Shown here piece by piece: positions 1 to 9,024 of a stretch of 64,000 nucleotides of DNA. The notes under the pieces were generated by a model, which was not told the origin of the DNA, searched no databases, and worked only from the letters and a program-made list of their open reading frames with translations. Every line of letters starts with the position of its first letter. The stretch's first letter is position 1. Source of the DNA: Hyphomicrobiales bacterium (GTDB lineage: Bacteria > Pseudomonadota > Alphaproteobacteria > Rhizobiales > Rhizobiaceae); assembly GCA_900473205.1 (NCBI GenBank), contig UCLB01000027.1, positions 62,001 through 126,000 on the forward strand, given 5' to 3'. Both the position numbers and the translations under genes were made by a program.

Positions 1-1813
1 CGATTCTGAAGTCGATGCCATCTACATCGCAACGCCTCATACGGGCCATGCGGAATGGGCCATCAAGGCCGTGCGTGGGGGTAAACATGTGCTGGTCGAA
101 AAGCCAATCGCGCTTTCCGCCTGTGATGCGGATGTGATTTTCCATGAGGCGAAGAAAGCCGGTGTGTTTGCCAGTGAGGCCTATATGTACCGCCTGCATC
201 CGCAGACGGCGAAGATCATCGAACTGGTGAAGGACGGCGCGATTGGTGACGTCCGCATTATCCGCACTAGCTTCGGTTTCAACATGGGTGGCTTCAAGCC
301 GGAGCATCGGCTGTTTGCCAATGATGCTGCTGGTGGCGGTATTCTCGATGTCGGCGGGTATCCCGTTTCCATGGCGCGTCTGATTGCTGGCGCGGCCTCA
401 GGCACGTCGGTTCTGGAGCCGGAAAAAGTCTCCGGCGTTGCCCATCTGGGGCAATCCGGCGTGGATGAATGGGCGTCTGCCGTTTTGAAATTCCCGAACG
501 ACATCATTGCCGAAGTCTCATGCTCCATCATGGCGCAACAGGACAATGTGCTTCGCATCATCGGCTCGCAAGGCCGCATCGAAGTCGAAAACTTCTGGTT
601 TGCCTCCGGTCACAAGGGCGGTGTCGGCAAGATTGAGATCATCAAGGGTGATGATCGGCAGACCGTCGAGGTGCGCGAAGACGGCTGGCTTTACGCCTTT
701 GAGGTTGATGCGGCGGGTGAGGCCATTCGTGCTGGAAAACCCGAATTTGCCTATCCCGGCATGAGTTGGGCAGACAGCCTCGGTAATCTGCAGGTTATGG
801 ATCGGTGGCGCGCGTCAGTGGGCCTGGAATATGGCGTTGAAACCGCTGCCAAGCGCGTTTCGAATATCACCGGCGCAAAGGTTGTTGCGGGCAATGCCGT
901 GCCCAAACGCAATATCCCCGGTCTTTCCAAGTCGGTATCGGTCGTAGCGCTGGGTTTTGAATTCTTCCCGAATTTCGCATCCGCTTCGCTCACACTCGAC
1001 AATTTCTACGAGGCAGGCGGCAATCTCTTCGATACGGCCTACATCTATGGCGGCGGCAAGACCGAGAGCATTTTCGGAGACTGGCATACCAGCCGCAATG
1101 TGCCGCGCGAGGATATCGTGCTGATCGGGAAGGGCGCGCATTCGCCGCTCTGCTATCCGGATATGATCGGCAAGCAACTCGATCAATCGCTTGAGCGCAT
1201 GAAAACCGATTACGTCGATGTCTACTGCATGCACCGTGACAATACGGAGGTGCCGGTCAGCGAGTTCGTGGACGCCATGGATGCCGAGGTAAAACGTGGT
1301 CGCATTCGCGGCATTTTCGGCGGCTCCAACTGGACACGCGAGCGTATGGACGAAGCCGCCGCTTATGCGCAAAAAAACGGCAAGACGGCGCCTGCTGCTC
1401 TTTCCAACAATTTCTCGCTGGCGGAAATGCTGGTCCCCATCTGGACAGGCTGCGTTGCCGCTTCAGATGATGGCTGGAAGGAATGGCAGCGGGAACGGCA
1501 GATCCCCAATTTCGCATGGTCGAGCCAAGGGCGTGGTTTCTTCACCGAGAAAGCCGGACGTGACAAGCTGGATGATGAGGAGATCGTGCGCGTCTGGTAT
1601 TCGGATCGCAACTTCGAACGACGGGACCGGGCAATCCAGCTGGCAAAGGAACTGGGCCGAAGCCCTATCCACATTGCTCTGGCCTATGTCGTCGCCCAGC
1701 CCTTCCCGGTCATTCCGCTCATCGGCCCACGCACCGTTGCGGAACTGGAAGACAGCCTTTCAGCGCTCGATATCAAGCTGACGCCGGAACAGGTACTTTG
1801 GCTGGAGGCATAG
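1..1813 (+). CDS. Gfo/Idh/MocA oxidoreductase fused to aldo/keto reductase (5' partial)
   Basis: The frame is open from base 2, so the true start lies upstream of the window; about 603 residues are visible. The N-terminal half is a Gfo/Idh/MocA NAD(P)-dependent sugar dehydrogenase: residues reading IYIATPHTGH are followed by GKHVLVEKP, the usual cofactor-domain end with its catalytic lysine, and then a GGGILDVGGYP motif in the substrate domain. From roughly base 930 onward the same frame encodes an aldo/keto reductase barrel with its tetrad: FDTAYIYG (Asp, Tyr), LIGKGAH (Lys) and YCMHRDN (His). Two redox domains in one chain suggest that one oxidises and the other reduces a sugar or polyol. 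The substrate is unknown. The gene ends at a strong hairpin and is convergent with the AGE-family gene. Confidence 0.85.
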   Translation, partial: DSEVDAIYIATPHTGHAEWAIKAVRGGKHVLVEKPIALSACDADVIFHEAKKAGVFASEAYMYRLHPQTAKIIELVKDGAIGDVRIIRTSFGFNMGGFKPEHRLFANDAAGGGILDVGGYPVSMARLIAGAASGTSVLEPEKVSGVAHLGQSGVDEWASAVLKFPNDIIAEVSCSIMAQQDNVLRIIGSQGRIEVENFWFASGHKGGVGKIEIIKGDDRQTVEVREDGWLYAFEVDAAGEAIRAGKPEFAYPGMSWADSLGNLQVMDRWRASVGLEYGVETAAKRVSNITGAKVVAGNAVPKRNIPGLSKSVSVVALGFEFFPNFASASLTLDNFYEAGGNLFDTAYIYGGGKTESIFGDWHTSRNVPREDIVLIGKGAHSPLCYPDMIGKQLDQSLERMKTDYVDVYCMHRDNTEVPVSEFVDAMDAEVKRGRIRGIFGGSNWTRERMDEAAAYAQKNGKTAPAALSNNFSLAEMLVPIWTGCVAASDDGWKEWQRERQIPNFAWSSQGRGFFTEKAGRDKLDDEEIVRVWYSDRNFERRDRAIQLAKELGRSPIHIALAYVVAQPFPVIPLIGPRTVAELEDSLSALDIKLTPEQVLWLEA

Positions 1814-1832
1814 CCGCCAAGAATATGAAGAG

Positions 1833-1855
1833 ACCCTCGGGGAAAACCCGAGGGT
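1833..1855. terminator. Hairpin between convergent genes
   Basis: A perfect 9-bp stem (ACCCTCGGG / CCCGAGGGT) with a GAAAA loop sits 20 bases after the stop of the fused oxidoreductase and 19 bases before the stop of the convergent epimerase gene. The T-run is weak on both sides, so bidirectional termination is inferred from position and stem strength. Confidence 0.6.
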
Positions 1856-1873
1856 ACCCTTAAAGCCTTGATC

Positions 1874-3061
1874 TCACCGCAAGCTCTGCTTCAGCACATC
1901 TTCCGCTTCATAGATCGCGCAGACGATGTGATAAAATGTGCTGGCAGGTGCGGGCTCATCAATCATCGGTGCATCCACGGGCCATTTATCGAACCACAGA
2001 CCGGCAATCGGCGTATCGAGAAAAGGCTGCAAGGCGCCGATGGCCCGCACGGCAGAGGTAAGGTAGCGATAGCGCTCTTCACCATGAGAAACTGAGGCTA
2101 GCCGCACGGCGGCTTTCAGCCATTCCGTCTGCGGCCACAGGCGCGCCAGCGGATCATGGGTGGTGAAGTCATCGTAAAGGCTCATGATCGCGACTTTGCG
2201 GCGCGGGCAAATCCCGTATTTTTCACCGATTTCGAACAGCCGCTTGGCCTTGGCAATCGCGCCATTGTCGTTGCGCAAACTGCACCAGCGTGTGAGCAGC
2301 CAAGCCCATTCAAACTGATGGCCGGGCTCCATGATCCGGCCCTTGTCGCCGGGCATCGGGTTCCAGTCGTGGTCGAAAAACTCACGCAGCCCACCAGATT
2401 GGGCGTCGATGAACTTGTCCATGGCAAGATGGGCAATGTCATCCGCCAACTGGTACCAAGGCCCATCAGGATCGACCTTTTCCCAAGCCAGCATGGCTTC
2501 GAAAAAATGCATATGCGGGTTGGAGCACAGCGGCTCGATTGGCGGCTTGGCTTCTTCGAAACCAGCGACCGGATGGGCATAGTCACGCTGCAAAACGGAA
2601 AGAATGGAAAGTGCACGCTCGCGCATCTCATCCCGGCGCTCGGGAAAAACCATCGCCGTCTGCGCGGCGGCAAACAGGGCAAAGGCCTGATTGTAGAAAT
2701 CGAATGTCGGATCGGTGAGCTTGCCGGAGGCATCCGCCAGATTGCCGTAAAGGCCGTTATCCAGACGATAAACTTTGTCGAACCATGTCAGGCCGTGGTT
2801 GACGGCCTTCTGCCACTCGCCGTTCCAGCCCTTCTGGCCAGCCGCCGCATAACAATAGGCTTGTCGTGGCTGCACGCGGGAGCGGCGGTTATCGCCCAGC
2901 ATCGGTTTCGCGTTCTGGCCAATGCGCTCGTAAAAGCCACCATCGGGTTTGGCGGCGCCGACCTCCCACCACATGGGCAGGGCATCTTCATCCAGCCAGC
3001 GGCGTAATTTCTTCACTTCGTCAGAAAGTTGGCTCGTTGCGCTCATCGGTTGATCTGCCAT
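1874..3061 (-). CDS. AGE-family sugar epimerase/isomerase
   Basis: A 395-residue protein of the N-acylglucosamine 2-epimerase (AGE) superfamily, an (alpha/alpha)6 barrel that includes N-acetylglucosamine epimerases, YihS-type aldose-ketose isomerases and proteins often labelled mannose-6-phosphate isomerase. Visible signatures are RVQPRQAYCYA near residue 60, a CSNPHMHFFEA segment with a conserved histidine near the middle, and EPGHQFEWAWLL, the motif carrying a catalytic histidine. There is no signal peptide, so it acts in the cytoplasm. The start at 3061 is preferred because AGGATGG lies just upstream; an in-frame ATG at 3067 is the alternative. It is transcribed alone, convergent with the fused oxidoreductase. 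The substrate cannot be decided from sequence; mannose/fructose or glucose/fructose interconversion is most likely. Confidence 0.8.
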   Translation of the reverse strand: MADQPMSATSQLSDEVKKLRRWLDEDALPMWWEVGAAKPDGGFYERIGQNAKPMLGDNRRSRVQPRQAYCYAAAGQKGWNGEWQKAVNHGLTWFDKVYRLDNGLYGNLADASGKLTDPTFDFYNQAFALFAAAQTAMVFPERRDEMRERALSILSVLQRDYAHPVAGFEEAKPPIEPLCSNPHMHFFEAMLAWEKVDPDGPWYQLADDIAHLAMDKFIDAQSGGLREFFDHDWNPMPGDKGRIMEPGHQFEWAWLLTRWCSLRNDNGAIAKAKRLFEIGEKYGICPRRKVAIMSLYDDFTTHDPLARLWPQTEWLKAAVRLASVSHGEERYRYLTSAVRAIGALQPFLDTPIAGLWFDKWPVDAPMIDEPAPASTFYHIVCAIYEAEDVLKQSLR

Positions 3062-3241
3062 ATCCATCCTGTTGCTGCCTGCTTTCTACGTCTGGTTTAT
3101 TAAAACTGCATCAATGGCAATTCCCTGACGCACGCAAAGTTCCAATTAAGGTCATCACGGCGTGTTTGGTTATGGCGGATTACATAACGTGTGAGCGAAA
3201 TATGATATTGATAAATCAGTGGCCTCACGTATTTCATAGCC

Positions 3242-4303
3242 ATGGTCTGGTCATATGTGATTCGTTATGCGCGCGACCTTGCCAGCATTGGTAATGTGGC
3301 GGGTGCAGCGGCGATAAAAAACGCTGCTTTTGTTCTATTGCCGAGTATCGCCGTGGTGCTTTCTGGCTGCAACAACCCAGGGGGCATCAGGCCTTCCGGC
3401 GCGCCTAAAATGCTGCCGCCGGAAGAGGCGCTGATTTTCCCGCCGCCCGGTGGTCCTGAAATCATCAGTGTCATCAACCGTACCTTTTCCAATGCCGTTC
3501 AGCAGGACGTGATTTTGCGCTCGGATGCGAGAACGCCCGGCCAGAATTATCTGAAGATCGAACTGTTCGGACCGCAGCGCGCCGAAGATACCGGCAAGGA
3601 TGGATTGTCCAGCGGCAGCCTGCGCGCCTCGTCCATATCCCGTGAAATCCGCGCCGCAGTCCCGGGTGCAAGCCTCGCGACCTCGGCTGAATATCTGCAA
3701 AATGCCTATGGTGCATTCTCCTACGCGTCCGGCAGAGGGTCTGGCGATGATACCTGCATCTATGCGTGGCAGCACATTCGCTCGCCCGTAGACATGCGGC
3801 AGGGTTTCAAAAATCTCGGTCGCATCAACGTCACGCTTCGGCTTTGCCAATCCGGGGTAACGGCGCGCGATCTGCTGACTGTCATGTATAATTATACGAT
3901 TACCGGCAGCTATGATGCGGAAGGCTGGAACCCTTACGGCACCGCCCAGAAGCCAGCTGAGGGTATGGGCCGTTCCGGCAATCCGATCTATCCGGTAACG
4001 GCAAACGAGTTTCCCATGCAGCCGGGAATACAGACGCCATCTCGACCGCCGGTTCAGCAGACCAGCCGCCCCGTTATGCGTCAGGTCGTGGCGCAGCCTC
4101 AACCGCAATTGCCGCCGGAGCCACAGCCGATCATCAATCCCGCGCCAGCGCGTGTGGTCATCCCATCGCCAACGGTTGCATCTCCCACCATCGCGCGCCC
4201 AGCAGATGTGCCGAAACCGGGTGCCCGTGCAGAAACGAGACGTGTGGTCATCCCATCACCCGATTGCGCCTCATCGGGAGAGGGTTCGCAAAGATGCAAT
4301 TAA
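3242..4303 (+). CDS. bcsN: Cellulose biosynthesis lipoprotein BcsN
   Basis: A 353-residue protein directly upstream of bcsA, matching in place, size and character the BcsN protein of alphaproteobacterial cellulose operons. A hydrophobic segment ends in VVLSGC near residues 38-43, a good lipobox, so it is predicted to be an envelope-anchored lipoprotein. The middle is soluble; the C-terminal third is proline/glutamine-rich and low in complexity (about residues 255-345), with a repeated RVVIPSP motif. The role of BcsN is not established; it is thought to help cellulose export or assembly in operons lacking a classical BcsC. The 26-residue stretch before the hydrophobic core is long for a lipoprotein signal, so the true start could be later, but no better ribosome site was found. 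It is 114 bases from bcsA and probably cotranscribed. Confidence 0.8.
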   Translation: MVWSYVIRYARDLASIGNVAGAAAIKNAAFVLLPSIAVVLSGCNNPGGIRPSGAPKMLPPEEALIFPPPGGPEIISVINRTFSNAVQQDVILRSDARTPGQNYLKIELFGPQRAEDTGKDGLSSGSLRASSISREIRAAVPGASLATSAEYLQNAYGAFSYASGRGSGDDTCIYAWQHIRSPVDMRQGFKNLGRINVTLRLCQSGVTARDLLTVMYNYTITGSYDAEGWNPYGTAQKPAEGMGRSGNPIYPVTANEFPMQPGIQTPSRPPVQQTSRPVMRQVVAQPQPQLPPEPQPIINPAPARVVIPSPTVASPTIARPADVPKPGARAETRRVVIPSPDCASSGEGSQRCN

Positions 4304-4417
4304 CCAATTTAGTATTGTCTTGCGTATAGAGCGTGCCGCGTCGTTATGGTCGAAAGACTGTCATTCCTGATCTCGAGGCAAGTGTCCTCCGGTTGATTTG
4401 AAAGCAAGGGTTTGCAG

Positions 4418-6613
4418 ATGAGCAAGGCCATCTCCGTCATCGTCTGGATGCTCGTCTCGGTCTGCGTTCTGGTGATCGTCACGCTGCCGGTCAGCTTGCA
4501 GACGCACCTCATCGCCACCGCGATCTCGCTGTTTCTGCTCGCCACCATCAAATCGCTGAATGGCAAGGGCGCATGGCGGCTGATCGGCCTTGGCTTCGGC
4601 ACGGCCATCGTGCTGCGCTATGTCTATTGGCGCACGACCAGCACCCTGCCGCCCATCAACCAGCCGGAAAACTTCATTCCCGGCTTTCTGCTCTACCTCG
4701 CGGAAATGTATAGCGTGCTGATGCTGGCACTCAGCCTCGTCATCGTGTCCATGCCACTGCCGTCGCGAAAGACGAGACCGGGTTCGCCGGGCTACGTGCC
4801 GACGGTCGATATATTCGTACCGACCTATAACGAAGACGCCACACTTCTGGCCAACACGCTGTCTGCGGCAAAGAACATCGATTACCCCGCTGACAAATTT
4901 ACCGTCTGGCTGCTGGATGATGGCGGCACGGTGCAGAAGCGAAACGCCTCCAATGTTCCCGATGCGCAAGCTGCCGCCCGGCGACATGAGGAGCTGGAAA
5001 AGCTCTGTGCAGATCTGGGCGTGAATTACCTGACGCGTGAACGCAACGTCCACGCCAAGGCCGGTAATCTCAATAACGGGCTGGAACACTCCACCGGCGA
5101 GCTCATCACCGTATTCGATGCGGACCACGCGCCTGCGCGCGACTTTCTTCTGGAAACCGTTGGTTATTTCGATGAGGACGAAAGGCTGTTCCTCGTTCAG
5201 ACACCGCACTTCTTCCTCAATCCCGATCCTATCGAGCGAAATCTGCGCACTTTCGAAATCATGCCGAGCGAGAACGAGATGTTCTACGGCATCATTCAGC
5301 GCGGCCTCGACAAATGGAATGGCGCATTTTTCTGCGGCTCCGCTGCCGTGTTGCGCCGAACTGCGCTGAAAGAAACGGATGGATTCAGCGGTGTCAGCAT
5401 TACTGAAGATTGTGAAACGGCGCTTGCCCTGCATTCGCGCGGCTGGCACAGCCTTTACGTCGATAAGCCTCTGATTGCCGGGCTTCAGCCTGCCACCTTT
5501 GCCAGCTTCATCGGCCAGCGCAGCCGCTGGGCACAGGGCATGATGCAGATTCTGATATTCCGACAGCCGCTTTTTCGCCGTGGCCTCTCGTTTACCCAGC
5601 GCCTTTGCTACATGTCGTCGACGCTGTTCTGGCTTTTTCCGTTTCCGCGCACCATCTTTCTGTTTGCGCCGCTCTTCTACCTGTTTTTCGATCTTCAGAT
5701 TTTCGTCGCATCGGGCGGCGAGTTTCTGGCCTATACGGCTGCATACATGCTGGTGAACCTCATGATGCAGAATTTTCTCTATGGCAGTTTCCGATGGCCT
5801 TGGATTTCCGAGCTTTATGAATATGTGCAGACGGTGCACCTTCTGCCTGCCGTCGTTTCGGTGATTTTCAATCCCTCGAAACCAACCTTCAAGGTTACGG
5901 CCAAGGATGAGTCCATCAGCGAAGCGCGGCTTTCCGAAATCAGCCGACCCTTCTTCGTGATTTTCGGCGTGCTGGTCATAGCCATGATTTTCGCGATCTA
6001 CCGCATTTATGCCGAGCCCTACAAGGCCGACGTGACGCTGGTCGTGGGTGGCTGGAACCTGCTCAACATCATTTTCGCGGGCTGTGCACTGGGCGTCGTT
6101 TCGGAACGCGAAGAAAAATCCGCTTCACGCCGCGTCACCGTCAAACGCCGGTGCGAATTGCAGATTGGCGATAGCGAGGCTTGGTTACCGGCGACGGTGG
6201 AAAACGTTTCCGTTCACGGCATGCTCATCCACATTTTCGAGCCGGGACTGGTGAATGTGGAAAAGGGCACCACGGCCACCATTCGCGTCAAACCCTATAG
6301 TGAGGGCGTACCGGAGACGATGGGTATCAACATCGTCCGCTCGGTCAAGAAGGATGGCTTCATTTCCGTGGGTAGTACATTCTCACCCCAGCAGGCGGTG
6401 GACCACCGGTTGATTGCGGATTTGATTTTTGCCAGCTCCGAACAGTGGAGCGAAATCCAGCGTGTTCGCAGAAAAAATCCCGGCCTGATCAAAGGCACGA
6501 TAACCTTCATGGCCATCGCGATCTTCCAGACGCAGCGCGGGCTTTATTATTTCTTCCGCTCACTCAAGCCGGAACGGCAGACAAAACCCGCCTTGGGAAC
6601 TGCGAAACCATGA
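4418..6613 (+). CDS. bcsA: Cellulose synthase catalytic subunit BcsA (CelA)
   Basis: A 731-residue inner-membrane processive glycosyltransferase that polymerises UDP-glucose into beta-1,4-glucan and translocates it. N-terminal membrane helices precede a GT2 domain carrying the full motif set: LLDDGG (about 165-170), FDADHAP (about 231), FFCGSAA (about 308), ITEDCE (about 328) and QRSRW (about 367). More membrane helices follow. A C-terminal PilZ domain begins near residue 568 with RRVTVKRR, the arginine-rich c-di-GMP site, so synthesis should be activated by c-di-GMP. The ATG at 4418 is preceded by AAGCAAGGG; a TTG two codons upstream is less likely. The stop overlaps the bcsB start (ATGA), indicating translational coupling. 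In Agrobacterium this gene is called celA and serves attachment and biofilm formation. Confidence 0.96.
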   Translation: MSKAISVIVWMLVSVCVLVIVTLPVSLQTHLIATAISLFLLATIKSLNGKGAWRLIGLGFGTAIVLRYVYWRTTSTLPPINQPENFIPGFLLYLAEMYSVLMLALSLVIVSMPLPSRKTRPGSPGYVPTVDIFVPTYNEDATLLANTLSAAKNIDYPADKFTVWLLDDGGTVQKRNASNVPDAQAAARRHEELEKLCADLGVNYLTRERNVHAKAGNLNNGLEHSTGELITVFDADHAPARDFLLETVGYFDEDERLFLVQTPHFFLNPDPIERNLRTFEIMPSENEMFYGIIQRGLDKWNGAFFCGSAAVLRRTALKETDGFSGVSITEDCETALALHSRGWHSLYVDKPLIAGLQPATFASFIGQRSRWAQGMMQILIFRQPLFRRGLSFTQRLCYMSSTLFWLFPFPRTIFLFAPLFYLFFDLQIFVASGGEFLAYTAAYMLVNLMMQNFLYGSFRWPWISELYEYVQTVHLLPAVVSVIFNPSKPTFKVTAKDESISEARLSEISRPFFVIFGVLVIAMIFAIYRIYAEPYKADVTLVVGGWNLLNIIFAGCALGVVSEREEKSASRRVTVKRRCELQIGDSEAWLPATVENVSVHGMLIHIFEPGLVNVEKGTTATIRVKPYSEGVPETMGINIVRSVKKDGFISVGSTFSPQQAVDHRLIADLIFASSEQWSEIQRVRRKNPGLIKGTITFMAIAIFQTQRGLYYFFRSLKPERQTKPALGTAKP

Positions 6614-9024
6614 GAAAGTCGCTTCTTCTCACCGCATGTCTGGCCTCCATTTCAACGCTGGTGTTTGCGCAGTCAGCGCCGTTCGATATGTCGCCGGAAA
6701 AACCGGCAACACCGCCCGCACCGGCGCGGCCCGCGCCCGTTGCACCAGTACCGCAGGTACAAACACCGGCTCCAGTCGCTCCCGCGGCGCCTGCCGCGCC
6801 GAGACCAGTGCCAAGCGTTGCGGCACCAACGGTCGTGCAGCCAGCAAGGGCAGCGACCGCCACAGCGCCCAGCAGCCCGGATGACAGGCGTCGGTATATT
6901 CTGCCTTTTCCGGACCTCAGCCTTGCCGGAGAAATAGACCAACGGCAGTGGACGCTTTATCTGACGCCGGAGCAGGCGAAGGCCGCTGTTTCCCTGAATA
7001 TCGGCTATCAGAACGCAATCGTCGTCGCGCCTGAAAGCTCTAATCTGGAAGTCTCGGTCAACAATGTGCCGCTGGAGCGTAAAAGCGTGTCTTCGCCGGA
7101 TGGTGAGGGTAATGTGTCCATGGCCATTCCGCCGGGCGCGCTGCAAGCGGGTGCGAATGCCATCTCGCTCGGTGTGCAGCAGCGCCACCGCACGGATTGC
7201 ACCATCCAATCGACCTATGATCTCTGGACCGATGTCAGCCCCGCCAGTACCTATATCGCGTTCAATGCCGATGTCGGCAGCCGGTTCAGCACGATTGACG
7301 ATATTCAGGCGACCGGTGCGGATCTCGCCGGTTTGACGGCAATCAATATCGTGGCCCCGGGGCTCGCCAATCCGGTCTCTGCGCAACCGCTTCTCAAGCT
7401 TGCTCAGGCGCTTGCCTTGCGCACGCAGATGCCGAACCAGCAGGTGACCTTTACGACGCGCCTGCCGACGGAACGCAAAGCCGGAACCCTGACCGTTCTT
7501 GCCGGAACGTCGCGTGAAATCGCTGCCGCCACGCAGTCGGTGCCGCCGGAGGCCTTGGCCGGTCCCTATGCGGGGTTTGAGAGCAACATCGTCAACGGCA
7601 TTTCGGCGCTGATCGTCAGCGGCCCGACGCCGCAGACCATGCAGCTTGCCATCGACCAGTTGACCGCATCGGTGGAGCGCCCGGCGGGCGGCTCCCGCAC
7701 GACGCTGTCCACCAAGGCATGGCATACGCCGGACGCGCCGCTGGTTATGTCCGACCGTCGCATCTCACTCTCTGCACTCGGCGTAAAAAGCACCGAATTC
7801 TCCGGCAGACGTTTCCGCACCGATTTCACCATCGGCGCACCTGCGGATTTCTACGCTGCCGCCTATGGCGAAGCGACCTTGCTGCTGGACGCTGCCTATT
7901 CCAACGAAATCCTGCCGGGCAGCCATATCGACATCTATGTCAATGGCAACATCGCCTCGACCGTGCCGATTTCCAACCGGGGCGGCGGCATTTTTCGGCA
8001 TCTGCCCATCAATGTTACCCTTCGCCATTTCGTGCCGGGGGTGAACACGATTGCAATCGAAGCCGTGTTGATGACGGATGCGGACACTGCCTGTCTGCCC
8101 GGCGCGGCTGCAAACCAGACGCCGCGTTTTGCGCTGTTCGACACGACTGAACTGCATATTCCCAATTACGCGATGATTGGTCGTGCGCCCGATCTTGCCG
8201 CCACCAACGGCGTGGGCCAGCCCTACCGCGCAAGCGATCAGCCCGTGGCCGTGTGGCTGGAGCGGGTGGATACGGACACCATGTCTGCAGCCGCCACGCT
8301 TTTGAGCCGTCTGGCGCTTGCCGGTGGGCATCCGGTCCCTGTCGAACTCGTTGCGACACCCGCTGCCGTGGGCGAGAGGAACGCGCTGTTTTTCGGCACT
8401 CTGGCACAGATGCCGCAGGCCTTGGTCAATCAGCTCGATCTGGCCCCCGCAAGCCAGGTTGCCTGGAAGGAAAGTGCAAGTGCTGTTCAGCCTGCGCAGA
8501 CCGATCAGCTGTTCGATGACTGGCGCGAGCGCGTGGATGGCGGCGTCTGGCAGGGGCAGATTTCCTCTTTCGAGGAATGGATGAAACGCAATTTCGACAT
8601 CAGCTCGGATACGCTGCGTTTTCTTCCCGGTGCCGAGCAGATCTACACACCACCAGGCAATGTCTCCTTCATGCTGGCGCAGGGCATGAGTCCGGGTGGC
8701 CAGGGCGTGTGGACCATGGCGACGGCTCCGACCTCGGCAGATTTGCGCACTGGCATGGCAGCAATGGCTGAACAGAAGCGCTGGACTACGATGGCTGGGC
8801 GTGTAGCGACCTATGATGCGACCGCCGACAAGGTGGACACGGTGGCTGCCGAGCAACCCAGCTTCATCGTCACCCGGCCTTTTAGCTTCTCGAACTGGCG
8901 ATTAATCGCGGCGAACTGGCTGTCCAGCAATACGCTTTCCTACTCGCTTGTTTTCATTGGTTTTCTAACGCTGCTGGGTTGTGTCACCTTCTTGATGCTA
9001 CGGGGCATGGGGCGTCACAAATGA
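6610..9024 (+). CDS. bcsB: Cellulose synthase periplasmic subunit BcsB (CelB)
   Basis: An 804-residue partner of BcsA. It begins with a signal sequence (MRKSLLLTACLASISTLVFA) followed by a proline/alanine-rich linker of about 60 residues. Two repeats of carbohydrate-binding and flavodoxin-like domains then fill the periplasmic part, and a single C-terminal membrane helix (about residues 775-797) ends in RGMGRHK. BcsB guides the emerging glucan through the periplasm, and its C-terminal helix is needed for BcsA activity. A longer in-frame reading upstream runs through bcsA and is rejected: the ATG at 6610 overlaps the bcsA stop and opens directly into the signal peptide. The stop overlaps the bcsZ start in the same way. 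The long low-complexity linker after the signal peptide is a clade feature rather than damage. Confidence 0.95.
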   Translation: MRKSLLLTACLASISTLVFAQSAPFDMSPEKPATPPAPARPAPVAPVPQVQTPAPVAPAAPAAPRPVPSVAAPTVVQPARAATATAPSSPDDRRRYILPFPDLSLAGEIDQRQWTLYLTPEQAKAAVSLNIGYQNAIVVAPESSNLEVSVNNVPLERKSVSSPDGEGNVSMAIPPGALQAGANAISLGVQQRHRTDCTIQSTYDLWTDVSPASTYIAFNADVGSRFSTIDDIQATGADLAGLTAINIVAPGLANPVSAQPLLKLAQALALRTQMPNQQVTFTTRLPTERKAGTLTVLAGTSREIAAATQSVPPEALAGPYAGFESNIVNGISALIVSGPTPQTMQLAIDQLTASVERPAGGSRTTLSTKAWHTPDAPLVMSDRRISLSALGVKSTEFSGRRFRTDFTIGAPADFYAAAYGEATLLLDAAYSNEILPGSHIDIYVNGNIASTVPISNRGGGIFRHLPINVTLRHFVPGVNTIAIEAVLMTDADTACLPGAAANQTPRFALFDTTELHIPNYAMIGRAPDLAATNGVGQPYRASDQPVAVWLERVDTDTMSAAATLLSRLALAGGHPVPVELVATPAAVGERNALFFGTLAQMPQALVNQLDLAPASQVAWKESASAVQPAQTDQLFDDWRERVDGGVWQGQISSFEEWMKRNFDISSDTLRFLPGAEQIYTPPGNVSFMLAQGMSPGGQGVWTMATAPTSADLRTGMAAMAEQKRWTTMAGRVATYDATADKVDTVAAEQPSFIVTRPFSFSNWRLIAANWLSSNTLSYSLVFIGFLTLLGCVTFLMLRGMGRHK

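Noticed and set aside
4361..5839. 492-residue open frame on the minus strand
   Set aside because: Lies antisense to bcsA, which has all glycosyltransferase motifs. Composition (many Arg, His, Gln) is typical of a shadow frame in GC-rich DNA and no domain is recognisable.
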